Shown here: one piece after another, positions 23,544 through 33,959 of the stretch | How the letters are laid out: each line of letters starts with the position of its first letter | Position numbering within the stretch: position 1 is the stretch's first letter | NCBI GenBank assembly: GCA_013339895.1 | Contig: JABACO010000013.1 | Span: 2,978,805 to 3,042,804, forward strand | DNA length: 64,000 nucleotides | Direction: 5' to 3' | DNA from: Ephydatia muelleri | Taxonomy: Eukaryota > Porifera > Demospongiae > Spongillida > Spongillidae | Notes under the pieces: generated by a model | Seen by the model: only the letters and a program-made list of their open reading frames with translations | What the model was told of the DNA's origin: nothing | Database searches by the model: none | Translations under genes and position numbers: made by a program

Positions 23544-24026
23544 AACTGCGATAGGAACACCAAATAAATTTAGTATTTATACTCCCTAAAATTATACATT
23601 TTATTAAGAACTTGCAAGATGGCCATAGAACTTGCAACCAAATAAGGTATTTCTCGCTGTAGTTTCTTTCTAGATGTGATATGTGTCCAAATGACATGCT
23701 AGGATAACGTGCCGGTAAATTCTGAAGAGATTGGTACTATTGTCGTTCTTTAAAACCGAGTTATACCTTCCTAAGGAAGACGACGACGACGACGAACAAT
23801 TTTTTTGGGAATGGGCACGAGAAGCAGGTTCTTTGTTTGTCTGGAAGCGCATAGTTTAATGACATGAAACTAGCATGAAAACGTAGATCTTGGTGTTGTC
23901 GTTCGATTGCTGCAACGAGATAAGTGATCCGTTTCTCCGTTGTCCCTCCCGACGCGATTTAAAAATTTTAATGACTTCATCATTCCTCAATCAATCCTAT
24001 ATTGAACCTGCTGACGCAGGTTCAGA
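23544..24026 (-). mobile_element. 5' end and promoter of the minus-strand Helitron-type copy
   Basis: Minus-strand reading from 24026 starts TCTGAACCTGC with the same hairpin as 5251. It matches 5251-5740 over its length (GTAGATCTTGGTG/AAACGTAGATCTTGG block, poly-CGT triplets, GTATAAATACT). It continues, after removal of the two TA-flanked elements, into 15289 and ATG 15252. Confidence 0.8.
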
Positions 24027-24150
24027 TAATATGTAAACGTTCATTATTATTATTTATTATTAAAAAATATATATAACGTATTCGTATTTTTTAATTGATT
24101 GGTATTAATTACAATCATATATCAATTTTAAAGTATAAATTTATGTCTCT
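24027..24150. other. AT-rich spacer, possible 3' UTR of the GTPase gene
   Basis: Short AT-rich stretch between the Helitron-type end and the GTPase stop codon. Confidence 0.5.
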
Positions 24151-25338
24151 TTAACAAGCTGCCGCCTCATGTGAATTAACCACATTTTCTGATTCCCGTT
24201 TCCATTTCTTATATTTGTATACCAACACTCCAGTGAGCACTGCCGCTCCAATAAGGCCAACACTGACACCAACGGCAACTCCCACTGGTCCAGCAGCTAG
24301 CATGGTGAGAGAAGTAGTAGCCCATACAGTCGCCCCTACTGCGACTCCACTAAAAGTTCCTCCTAGAGCGGCACTACCAAATACACCGGTAGCAGCAGCA
24401 AGTGCCTTGAAGACACGATTAGACTGTCTTGCAGTCAGCACAATCGGTGGAGGTTGCGGTATCCCATCCGTGGGTGAGGGTGAATCATTCCAAAGGCTCT
24501 CATCGAGAAATAGGGCCCTAAACTCGGCTTGCTCTTCAGCGGTTAGCAATGACAAGCCGTCTTGAAGAACAAAACGCCCGCATTTGTAATTGCTGACGCC
24601 GAAAAAAAAGACCCTGCTTTGACTCCGGCATCGTTCAACAGCCAGGGACCAAAGCTCTGGTACAAAATCGCCATCCTGCACCGTTTCATTAACAAACAAA
24701 AGCTTACGCTTCTTACTGTTTCCAGCTGCAACCAGTGGAATACCGTCAACGATCTCAGCTGGTACCTTCTGCTTTAGCAATTCTTTTTTTAAGTTTTGGA
24801 AAATATCGTTAACCGCTTTTCCGCATTTGTCAATCTTTTGTGCCAGTAACAGTGGTGTTTGTTCGTCTTCGTCAACCCATCCTGGCTGAGCCACATTTGC
24901 TCTAGTTAGCACAACGATAACATTCTTCCAAAATTTGTCTCTGAAACGTGAGTGTAGTTTCTGCACTGTTTCTGCTTCAGCTACCCATCTGTTAGAGGTG
25001 CTATCTAAACAGAACAAAACTAGGTCAATCTTTTCTATTACCTTCTCCATCAAATCAATGAAATAGTTGTCACCAGGTTTAGACTCAAGCCCAGGTGTAT
25101 CGTACAATGTGACTTTAATTCCATGGATGATTTCAGACACGCTAATAAGGCCTGTTGTTCCGGCGTCCATACAACGATCTCCGACACCGCCCGGGCCATT
25201 AACGGCGAACCTATCTTCTGATGTTCCCAAAAGAGTGTTTAGAAGGCAGGATTTCCCAATACCCGTTCTTCCGCATGCCAGGATACCAATCTCTCCAATT
25301 ACATTAGGAGGTTCGTTGCCCACAGCTACAGCCATCAT
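24151..25338 (-). CDS. AIG1/Toc34-like GTPase with C-terminal membrane anchor
   Basis: A 395-codon intact single exon. It starts at the first of two tandem ATGs (25338). G1 is GRTGIGKSCLLNTLLG (residues ~23-38), a probable G2 Thr lies in DAGTTGL, and G3 is DTPG. G4 is degenerate (VVLTRAN instead of TKxD) and G5 resembles LVAAGN. This spacing fits the AIG1/GIMAP or Toc34-type membrane GTPases of the TRAFAC class. Residues ~310-370 form two Gly/Ala/Val-rich hydrophobic segments followed by KYKKWKRE, suggesting a hairpin or tail anchor with a basic cytosolic end. Such GTPases act at organelle membranes or in immune and stress responses; the role here is unknown. It is the only clearly intact, intronless host-like gene in the first 40 kb. 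Confidence 0.8.
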   Translation of the reverse strand: MMAVAVGNEPPNVIGEIGILACGRTGIGKSCLLNTLLGTSEDRFAVNGPGGVGDRCMDAGTTGLISVSEIIHGIKVTLYDTPGLESKPGDNYFIDLMEKVIEKIDLVLFCLDSTSNRWVAEAETVQKLHSRFRDKFWKNVIVVLTRANVAQPGWVDEDEQTPLLLAQKIDKCGKAVNDIFQNLKKELLKQKVPAEIVDGIPLVAAGNSKKRKLLFVNETVQDGDFVPELWSLAVERCRSQSRVFFFGVSNYKCGRFVLQDGLSLLTAEEQAEFRALFLDESLWNDSPSPTDGIPQPPPIVLTARQSNRVFKALAAATGVFGSAALGGTFSGVAVGATVWATTSLTMLAAGPVGVAVGVSVGLIGAAVLTGVLVYKYKKWKRESENVVNSHEAAAC

Positions 25339-25695
25339 TGATCAGAACGTCAGTAGCCTCCCACGAATGCGTACTCCGTACTATAACGCTATACTATTAT
25401 TCCTTCAAAGGTCAGTTGCGTAACTTAGATAAACAATAACAAATGTGCGGTTGTTATAGAGGGCGTGAAAGGGGAGCTGCACAGCAGAAACAGGGAGGGG
25501 GAACTCCCGATAATTTAGCATTTTGTGTTTAACTCAGTAAGGAACTGGAGTGCTTTTCTCACATTTTTGCTATAGTGCATGTGTAAGTGAAGCCCACCCT
25601 CCCCCGCCCCCCTGAGGCTATCATACACGGCTGTATGCGGCGCGGCTGGAAAGTAGGCTTATATTACTGTACCTACATGTATACCTATATATCTA
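25339..25695. other. Intergenic, upstream of the GTPase gene
   Basis: No ORF or repeat recognised. Presumably holds the GTPase promoter. Confidence 0.5.
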
Positions 25696-25881
25696 GTGAA
25701 TTACAGACACCCCATGTTTCAACACCTTAGCCTCGTCCCCAGGCCCTATTTTTATATAAAAGTTACGGGGGCGAAAAATAGGGTCCTAGCGCGCATGCGC
25801 TACCATTACCAAGAAAAGTGGTAATCGTATACTTTTGTAGTTTAATCTGAAAACCATTCCATATACTCATCTTATTTCGCG

Positions 25882-25953
25882 ATGGCGTATTCTGTTGAGT
25901 TCCGAGAAGCAGTGGCTTATTCTCTATCGTGTGTTTCCCTGATGGTTGACTAG
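25882..25953 (+). pseudogene. RecQ-like helicase start, internally deleted
   Basis: MAYSVEFREAVAYSLSCV joins directly to SLMVD and a stop. The Walker A region present in the inverted copy (26013-26291) has been deleted. Confidence 0.7.
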
Positions 25954-26033
25954 GTGTCTGGTTTGCAGAAGAGAGGTGTAAAGTTTACACCTCTCTTCTG
26001 CAAACCAGACACCTAGTCAACCATCAGGGAAAC
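25933..26033. repeat. 101-bp palindrome with 1-nt spacer
   Basis: 50-bp arms (25933-25982 and 25984-26033) are exact reverse complements, e.g. GTTTCCCTGATGG...CCATCAGGGAAAC. They include helicase codons, so this is a recent inverted duplication join. Confidence 0.95.
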
Positions 26034-26291
26034 TAGTGGTGAAAAAACTAGCACTGAAATACGTTTTGCTTCCGGAGCAGTGGTGCGCTTCAGTTTGAAG
26101 TCAAACATGAATGGTAGGAATTGGTAGCAAATTGACTTCCCGTACCCAGCTGGAAACCAGGCGAACACATCTCGGCCACTGTACAGATGGAAAAGAGCTA
26201 CCTCCTGCTTAGCCTTGAGCGTAAAGCTTTGAAGGTGAACACACGATAGAGAATAAGCCACTGCTTTTCGGAACTCAACAGAATACGCCAT
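26013..26291 (-). pseudogene. RecQ-like DNA helicase, N-terminal fragment
   Basis: MAYSVEFRKAVAYSLSCV is followed by QSFTLKAKQEVALFHLYSG and Walker A PAGYGKSICYQFLPF. Then comes LVFSPLVSLMVD with a stop at the palindrome. The Q-motif-like QxxAL, GKS and SPLxSLMxDQ order is that of RecQ family motifs 0, I and Ia. Only about 90 residues remain. Motifs III-IV of the same kind of protein appear at 28378-28644 on the other strand. Confidence 0.75.
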
Positions 26292-26630
26292 CGCGAAATA
26301 AGGAATGGTTTCCAGATTAAAGTATTCGATTACCACTTTTCTTGGTAATGGTAGCGCATGCGCGCTAGGTGTCTATTCTTCGCCCCCGTAACATTATTAT
26401 AAAAATAGGGCCTGGGGACGAGGCTAAGGTGTGGGGTGTCTGTAATTCACTTAACTGTCTGGACATGGCCGGAGACAAGGGGGGGCTTGGGGGGGCTTAA
26501 GCCCCCCCCCCCCCCCCCCCCCCAAATATTTCCCCTAATACTAATATTTAAATATTAATGCAATTAGAATCATTATTATTAATTGTGGCGCGAGCGGAAT
26601 GCTATGAATATCAGCTGAGCACTAAGCAGT

Positions 26631-27460
26631 ATGTCAATCTTAAAGTACCTCGTCAAGCAATCGAATCCAACTCAAGACAGCTCCACAGCCATTTCCTTAC
26701 CTGTAAACGCGCGTGTCAGCCAAAGCAGCATTGAGGAGGCCGAGTGTGAAGATGCGCATGATATGGAATTTGTTCATTTCAAGTTCAGCTCGTCGTGTCG
26801 CTGATCCTGCCAGTGAACTGTTGGCCTGTACTTCGGAATTTAGATGTGTCAGTACTTTTGGAGGTGAAGACAAGAGCAATGAGCAGTCCAGTGCTGGAAA
26901 TAAAGATGATGCTATTCCAGATGTTCGAATTCTACCTTCAAAACCAAACCAGCCAAAACTTAACTTTCCTTTGAGGTGTTTTGGCAAGCAGCGGAGGGGA
27001 TTCTCAGTTCATTGGTATGAAAAATATCCCTGGTTACATTACCTTGACAACGAGGACGCTGTTCTTTGCTTTTATTGTGCAACTGCTGTGAAGTGTAAAA
27101 TGCCATTGACTGGTTATGTGGATAGTGTGTTTACAAAATGTGGTTTCAACAACTGGAAGAAAGTCATTGATAAGTTTGCGAAGCATGAGAAATCTGAATC
27201 TCATTGCCATGCAGTTAGCATTAAGGTGGCAAAACTGATCCTTGTCATGCCTGCCACTAATGCTGTTAGTGAGAGGTCATTCAGCACACTTCGGCGACTG
27301 AAGACATGGTTGAAGCACCATGAATCAAGATAGATTGAACTGGTGTATGATGTTGCATATCCACAATAATGATACAGATGCACTCGACCTTAATTATTTA
27401 GCTAATGAGTTTGTGAGCCAAAACAGTAGCCGACACAGCATTTTTGGAAAGTTTGTTTGA
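26631..27460 (+). pseudogene. TTF-finger/hAT C-terminal transposase remnant
   Basis: ATG 26631 gives MSILKYLVKQSNPTQDS and an acidic N-terminus. One base out near 26790 switches to the frame with the zf-TTF finger (FSVHWYEKYPWLHYL, AVLCFYCATAV, KHEKSESHCHAV). This joins directly to the hAT dimerisation motif VMPATNAVSERSFSTLRRLK. The central DDE domain (normally several hundred residues) is missing. A second frame shift near 27320 is needed to read the typical end (RLNWCMMLHIHN, LDLNYLANEF, FGKFV). A TTF finger fused to a hAT_C tail fits the ZMYM-like hAT group. Confidence 0.75.
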
Positions 27461-27949
27461 TTTTGCTGCAGATGTCATGTACGTTGTATAAGTGCTGTCA
27501 CAGGGATTATAACGCCAGCCGGTCATCGGACAATGTCCGACCAATTTAGTCAATTGTCCGTTCGATTGTGCACAAAATGTCCGACGAGGCTTGTCATAGT
27601 CACTGTTTTGCGTCGCTGCATGAAGTATTTGATTTCGCTACAGGGACAGACTAATTTTTGTAGGAATTATACAGTAGCGGTACGCAACGTTTGCATCGCA
27701 CGCAATTAACGTTGGCCTACGGTATGCTTGGACCGTGGTAGCGTTAATAGAACATAGCGTTTTAAAACATAACCTATATGGTGCCCATGCGCCGTCGCAC
27801 GTCACTAGCCACGTACGCCTGACCAGTTACGTACTCTGTGGTCGGGATCGAGTAACTTCTGTCCTTTTTATGTAAATCTGCGGCGTGGATAAAGCATGAG
27901 CGTAGGCCTAGCGTTTGCGTAGGAATGAAGCGTATGTCAAAAGTTAGTC

Positions 27950-28012
27950 TCGTCCCCAGACCCAGATTCCCAACAGCTGCGGGTGGATTACATCACCGCT
28001 ACGTGGAAAGTG
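27950..28012. repeat. Partial copy of the short TAGTCTCGT MITE
   Basis: TTAGTCTCGTCCCCAGACCC, then GGTGGATTACATCACCGCT, as in 52391-52485 and 36890-37007, but only one side is present. Confidence 0.6.
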
Positions 28013-28377
28013 GATTCCACTGTGTGAATTACCGACTATATAAGTACTATGACGCAGGCCTTTACCCGACTGGGACTTAATCTTTTATAGCCTAATGTGC
28101 AATTGTAAGGTGTACAACAATTTGTTGTTTCAAACATGAATAATGCATGTCCTGTCAATCAATAATGATGTCCGACCATTTTCAACTATGTCAGGACACT
28201 TTGTTAGGACAATTTTTTTCACTCCGCTAAAAACCCTGGCACTGCTGCATTTGAATTTCTAATAAATTTAAATTGAGCATGTCTAGTGCCAAACGCTTGG
28301 TTAATATTCATGCATGGTTGTATGTAATTAAGCCCCCCCCCCCCCAAATCTCAAAAGTTGTCTCCGGCCATGCTGGA

Positions 28378-28644
28378 AACACTACAATACGCAAGGGCAA
28401 AGATTTTCGCCCTTCATTTGGTGCACTGAAGAACCTAAGGGCTTTTGTGCCGTCTGGTGCTCCGATGCTTGCCACTACGGCTACTGTAACCACGGCGATG
28501 AGGAATGACATTATTGAGAAGCTAGACATGGCTGGTTGTTGTGTACTGACCGAGTCTCCTAACAAGCCAAACATCACCTATGAGGTGGTTCGAAAGAATA
28601 CCATGCATACACAACCAACACTGACCAGAGTGTTTACCGTATAA
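28378..28644 (+). pseudogene. RecQ-like helicase fragment, motifs III-IV
   Basis: Reads GKDFRPSFGALKNLR, MLATTATVTTAMRNDII and NKPNITYEVVRK. This is the RecQ signature around motif III (TATxT) and the SPNKPNI start of domain 2. It begins just after the hAT insertion and stops at 28644. Plus-strand orientation matches the truncated start at 25882, so both are probably remains of one gene of the 6.3-kb element. Confidence 0.75.
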
Positions 28645-28946
28645 CAAGGAATGGAGAGACTATTTAGAGAATACGGAGCTTTGTCGCAGGTTTATGTTGC
28701 TCAAGGACTTTTATCCAGCTGTGACCATAACATTGCGATCCCGTGACAATACACTGTGCTGTGACAACTGCTGATCTAATGTTCAGTGAAGACTCATCTC
28801 CTCTCTTACACATGCACTCCTACATTTCCCTTCCTTCTAACACAGCACTCTCACACTGACTTCACCTCTTATACATTATTACTCTCACATAAGCTCAGAA
28901 TTTGGAACACATGAGTGTATATGTGTGATGCATATGTATATGGTCT

Positions 28947-30769
28947 CTAATAGTCCATCTCATTGGGCTCATCCACTACATTAATGTCTCTTTCACTATC
29001 TTCCTCATCCTCAGTATCGCTATCTGTGGTGTATGATTGTATATTGCTTTGCTGTTTTGCTTTCTTCTCTATCCACTTCATCATTTTATCTTTATCAATT
29101 CTATCTAGGGGATTTGGAGAGAAGTTGGGGAACTTTGATTGACATCTCTTATCAATCACCTCAAGTATTCTGGCCTTTAATACAACTTCTACAACAATCT
29201 GCATATCTTTCGCATCTGACTTCCTGCTGTGAGCAGTTGCCTCTGGATGGATGCCTGTCTGTCTCTCAAAACCAAGAGCAAGCCTCTCAGGAAGGACACT
29301 GCTCTTGCAGCACGAGTGCTAGCCGACAGAGTGAAATTGGCTCCCATGTTTGCTATTAATTGCCTGTTTACATGCTCATTGTGGAGATCACAAGGCAGGT
29401 TGCGCCCTTTGCCACCATGGGTATTCACAAATCTTCCCCAGGTCAGCTGGTGCACAAGGTTAGGCTGAAGAGTAGCAAATTGGAATTGTAGTCTAAGAGC
29501 CTCGAGTGCATAGTTAGTCTTCATCCCTGCATGCATACACAACTTCCAACATCTGATGACACGTTCGCCATCTCCTTCATCAGTAAAAAGGTGTACTAAA
29601 GCTGCAAAGTGGCATAGAACACGTGCATCCATCACCTGCAGTGTCTGCCACACTCTCATTGAGGAATGCCTCTGGTATACTGTGAACCTACTTGCCACCT
29701 TCATGGTCAGGTCCTCCAACAAAGACTTGTTTATGTCCACCTTTATATGTCCCCTTTAGGTCTCCTATGTTTAGCTCTGTACATGCAGCTGCCACTATGT
29801 GTCCCTTGAACACAGTGAGTAATGCATCCTGGCAAGCGTGCATGTCATCATTTGGTTTTTAGCTTTGGATAACCGTCCAAGTCTTGTAAAGAGTTGGGTG
29901 AGTGATCCATGGTCTCGTGGACTGAAGCTTTTGCCAAATCAACTGCAGAAAATCAAAGGTACATGTACATATAATATAGTCACACTGAATTATCATGTGT
30001 ATGTAATGTACTACATGTACTTACTATCATGGAGTTCATGACATAGAGCCAGTCCTCTGCACATGGCTCCAGCTGCTCAAGTCGACCCCCTCGTGTTGGA
30101 GCACATCACATGGCGCTTGGCACCCTGTTCTCGTTTGCAAGTGACGTGGTAACCCCCCGTAAGAGCTACATGGCTGTACGATGCTCCTAGGTATGAGGTA
30201 TCTCTCTCATTATGTGCACCATGTCACTGCTCTTGGTCTCATTCTTGTGCAGCACATCCAGAACTATGACTTCAGACTTGTCTGCCATCTTGTCACTGTA
30301 GGTGTGTGGAATATGAGTGACAAAAAACTTCTTCAGTTGACGCAGGTCCTTGATGTAGTCACAGTATTCTAGCAACAAGCATGTCACTCTGAACAACCTT
30401 CATGAATGTCTTCTCGGGATGGCAAAAAACAGTCTACCTTCAGTGATACTAGGCGAGGTGGGGAGAAATGGGGCAGTGGAGCAGGAGGTGAGATGCGGGC
30501 CTTTATTGCAAGTAGGCTGAACATGTGTCTAAGTTCCCCATGATGGTCACTCCTTATGTCTCGTACATTGCACTGCTTATCCACATTGTCACCTACAAGC
30601 TTCACAAACGCCACTTCTCATAGCCATTTGTCCATCACTTTAGTATGATGTAAGCTAATTTCGTTTACTCGATCGAGAATGGCATCATAGGAATAGTAAC
30701 ATTGATGTGATTCAGCTGTGTCCAGGTCTGTAAATAAATGTGTAAATGTGTACTGTTATTTGTGTACTC

Positions 30770-30812
<43 letters not shown>

Positions 30813-31748
30813 ACACACACACACACATATACACACACCTTCTTGTGCATTTTAGTGGTAAGAGGGCACTGGATATGTATGACTGCACGCACCCTACACA
30901 TCTCTCTGTTGCGCTCCTTCAAGAGAATGCCAACAGTCGTGCACAAGCCTGGGTATTGTGCATCTCCTCTTTTGTGCTTGTTCCTGACCAAGCCTCGTGT
31001 GATAACTAAATTATGGATGATTTTGAATAGGGTTGGTGCCTTGGTGCTGAGTTCCAAAATGGCCTGAGTCGATGAGAAACTTCCAGCCTGCTCGAGGGAT
31101 ATATGGTGGAACAGTGACACTGGCTGTGCGTTCTTTTTACACAGCAATGAACATTCTTCACAGATCGTACAGGACACTTTAGAGACAGCCTCTTCTCTGA
31201 GATCAGGATTGGCTAAAAGAGCCCTACAAATGAACTTCAGGTGCCGCCAGCCAATGCCTTCACAATCTTTTCAAACTCAGGACGCACAGCTGTAATAACT
31301 TCAGCACCCTTTTTAGGTGAGTACACTGAAATCTGTACGATTTATGTACTGTACAGTCATGGCTATCCAGATAAGTAAGCCTTCTTCCATCTGGAGCGCT
31401 TGGCCACAGGTCTACACTGGTTAGTGTGAGGAGATGCCCCAGGGCCACTGGTATTCATTGTTCTCTTTCGACCAGTGCTGAGAGAATGAGCTCGAGAGAG
31501 CCATTATTCTTCTGATACGTTTCCTTGGCTGTGGTTCTGAAGGACTCAGCTGACGTAAATTTATTTTTGCAACTCCTGCAGATGAACCTTGACTGACCAT
31601 CATCTGCAGCTACTAGGACATCAACAACCTTGCTGAGCCTATCTGCAAGGCCTGACGCCAAAGAAACACTTGAGAATAACATAATTGAATGTGTAGGAGT
31701 AACAGCGTTGCTACAAATCCTACAAGACCTTGACTCTGTGGCAGCCAT
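28947..31748 (-). pseudogene. DUF6589-like transposon protein with N-terminal Cys finger
   Basis: ATG 31748 gives MAATESRSCRICSNAVT...FICRSCKNKFTSAESF, a C-x2-C/C-x2-C finger of ~95 residues resembling ZAD. Downstream blocks on the same strand are LVRNKHKRGDAQYPGLCTTVGILL (about 30930-31010), NVRDIRSDHHGELRHMF, HVTCKREQGAKRHVMC and MKVASRFTVYQRHSSMRVW. Next come the hallmark HGGKGRNLPCDLHNEHVNR (about 29400) and an acidic C-terminus (SYTTDSDTEDEEDSERD) to 28947. The HGGxGxNxPCDLHxEHxNR segment is, to my knowledge, characteristic of DUF6589 proteins, which are repeated in cnidarian and sponge genomes. Several frame breaks (near 31455 and 29200) and a CA repeat in the middle suggest decay or unrecognised introns. 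Confidence 0.6.
30771..30838. repeat. CA microsatellite
   Basis: (CA)n with two TA interruptions, inside the DUF6589-like gene. Confidence 0.95.
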
Positions 31749-31992
31749 GGTTGATTACATGTTCAGTAGAAATACTTTACTTGTATATGCGCTGTGTATT
31801 TCTAAATGGAGCGCAATGAAAATCACCCAGCGCTGGGAACGAGGAGTATATGGAATGGTTTCCAAAATAAACTACAAAAGTATTACGATTACCACTTTTT
31901 TTGGTAATGGCTAGGACCCTGGCGGTGTCTACCAGGCCCTATTTTTCGCCCCCGTAACTGTAATATAAAAATAGGGCCTGGGGACAAGGCTA

Positions 31993-32735
31993 TATCAGGA
32001 GGAATTACAGTTGGTTGGCTGAGTTCGGACTACTGTAACCACCTTTTGTTTATAATTAAAATAATAATGTTTATTTATTTTCAAGAACATTGCTCCCTAA
32101 TATGTCTTCATAGGTGTTAATTGCATTGGGGAATTATAAGCAACAAAGCCACAACACTCTCTATTTTAGGCTGTCCTTTGTGAGGTGCAATGCTGAAAGA
32201 ACTAATATCCAGCATCCACTGTTCTTCCGTAAACAACTCCGGATGAATGTGGTCCTTGCCGACATTCCTGAGTGTGTATGGTGTGTGTCGTATGTCTGTT
32301 ATTCTCAACATTGGTGTGAGTTTTGAGGGTGTTTTGTGTGAGTATTTATGGTGTGTGGTTGTGTGGACATGAGTGTATGGTGTATGGTGTGTGGTTGTGT
32401 GGACATGTGAGTGAGTGAGCCTGTGTGTGTCCTGTGTCTGGTACACTCCACATTGGTGTTTCCAATGTTACAGACCCTTCACTTACAACATTCACCACGA
32501 GGCAATCACTATATTGATAGTCCTTCTCTCTGGCCAGATGTATGGCTGCAGAACGCCATCCTCCATCACATCATGCTAACCTCCACGTGGGTGCATGGGG
32601 AGAAGGGAAGAGGGAGAGGAGCTCTTGTTTTATGAGTTACTAATATTAATATTGTTATGTTTGGTTGTATTGATTGGAATCAAACTTAGTTCTGAATGGC
32701 AGAATCAGTTTTACATACAATGTAGTCTACCATTC
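31993..32735. other. Duplicated intergenic block and possible orphan exon
   Basis: 32003-32240 is repeated directly at 43310-43566. 32455-32735 is repeated inverted at 44875-45145. The minus strand at about 32120-32260 reads DHIHPELFTEEQWMLDISSF in both copies and may be an old exon of an unrecognised gene. TG-rich sequence fills 32270-32440. Confidence 0.6.
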
Positions 32736-33081
32736 CACAGTGGTTTAAAAATAAGGGTCATGTAGACATTAGTGAATTTAGAGAAACAAATGAAATGTTG
32801 TAATTATTCTGATTATGTGTTACAAGAAAATGTTTATTATTAATCAAGTTTAATGATTATAAGATTTGAATATTTCAAACCAAAATAATCAAGTTCTATT
32901 TCATTTGAATATCATTAAGTATTAAAATTTTTAATATGTAATCAGACATCCTTATTAGTTTACACAATTGAAGTACAAAAAGTAACACTATATATATGAA
33001 CCTTACTACATAAAAATCAAAAATGTAAAATCAAGGATTAGCAAATATATAGTATGAATGCTGCATGCTGACAGACAAAGT

Positions 33082-33929
33082 TCAGATTATGTTCCTGTCT
33101 CCTGAATCCTGATCCTGATCATCTGCAAACATGCAGGCAAGTAGATGTTCTTCCAAAGAGAAGCAACTTGATCTTGCATGCTTTTGTGTACAAGACCGGA
33201 CATTGTGCTCCTCACCACAAAACGAGCAATTGACAGCATGTTGAAAGCTTCTAACTATAGGATCAGACTTAATCCATAATCGCGTTATTACATCAGACAA
33301 GTTGGCATGCTGGGTAGTTTTCCTAGCTAAATGCTCTCTGTATATGCGAAGGTTTTTATTGTTGTGCTCTAGGGGTTCTTCTGATAATGTTCCCAATCCT
33401 TTAGAATCATTAGCACTAATCAATGCTGCAGAGTGGGCTAGTACCTGATGTACAGAAGGAGTAAATTTAAATCCTGGCCAATGGCTGACAAGTTTAAGTG
33501 CAGTTTCTTTGCAAAGGTGGTCAAGGTGTTCAGTATTAATTCTTTGCTTGGAGGAAACAACTCTCAAAATGATAGAGAGATTAGTAATGAATTCATCGTA
33601 TACAACCCTGTCACATTCTTGATCTCACCTAACCTTTTGTGGGATACATTCAATGAGCACCTGACGCTTTTCAGGGTCAAACAGTAGAGCTCTTGCTGTG
33701 TTACCAGTTGTTGAAGTCCCTCCAGCTCCTACTGCAGAAGAAGGGGGCCCCATTCGATTCACCCTTTTTTTTTTCAACCCTCTCCTTTGGTCTTCATTGC
33801 CAACTAATTTTTCATCAGCGATGAATTGTTCTGCTGCCTCAAAATTGCTTCTAAACCGCTTTACGTATCTCTCCCAAGCTTCACCATTTCTATTTTACGT
33901 TTACCGGTATCTTCAACCTCTTCAGCCAT
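33082..33929 (-). pseudogene. Transib/RAG1-core-like transposase, internally deleted (copy 1)
   Basis: ATG 33929 starts MAEEVEDTGKRKIEMVK. A second frame follows (WERYVKRFRSNFEAAEQF, NTARALLFDPEKRQVLIECI), then about 50 bp with stops near 33630. The third frame is YDEFITNLSIILRVVSSKQR, VHQVLAHSAALI and LSEEPLEHNNKNLRIYREHL. The Glu in LSEEPLEHNNK lies where RAG1 and Transib have the third catalytic acidic residue (SEG/SEExxExxNK). The tail has a C-x2-C/H zinc-like motif (CSFCGEEHNVRSC). The segment carrying the first two catalytic Asp residues is missing, so this copy cannot be autonomous. It is 95% or more like copy 2. Confidence 0.75.
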
Positions 33930-33959
33930 AATCGAGCAGCCGCCAACGAACAAAACGAA

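Larger units (their letters stand above)
25696..26450. repeat. Fold-back duplication of a transposon 5' end
   Basis: Two inverted copies of the same end (GTGAATTACAGACACCCC, TAGCCTCGTCCCCAGG, GTTACGGGGGCGAA, CGCATGCGC, ATGGCGTATTCTG) face each other around a palindrome at 25933-26033. The left arm lacks about 210 bp of the RecQ exon that the right arm retains. Confidence 0.85.
26464..28372 (+). mobile_element. hAT-type element, internally deleted
   Basis: The TIRs CATGGCCGGAGACAA... (26464 and, inverted, 28372) are followed by C/G-runs with CTTAAGCCCCCC. Direct CTGGA flanks lie at 26459-26463 and 28373-28377. The encoded protein keeps only the zinc finger and hAT dimerisation ends. A 5-bp TSD is short for hAT (usually 8), but 5-bp clades exist to my knowledge. 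Confidence 0.75.
25728..31992. mobile_element. 6.3-kb transposon with ~140-bp TIRs, RecQ-like and DUF6589-like genes
   Basis: The left end (25728-25865) and right end (31852-31992) are inverted copies. Shared words are TAGCC(T/C)(C/T)GTCCCCAGG, CCCTATTTTT, GGGGGCGAAAAATAGGG, GTGGTAATCG and AACCATTCCATAT. Each TIR lies upstream of an ATG pointing inward (25882 plus; 31748 minus), so the TIRs may act as promoters. Inside are RecQ-like helicase fragments on the plus strand, an inserted hAT remnant and a DUF6589-like gene on the minus strand. TSD not settled. The pairing of helicase and DUF6589 in one element is inference from co-location. Confidence 0.65.

Noticed and set aside
23670..23852. Minus-strand ORF with poly-Ser
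   Set aside because: Lies in the conserved promoter of the Helitron-type element; the Ser run is a CGT/CGA triplet repeat.
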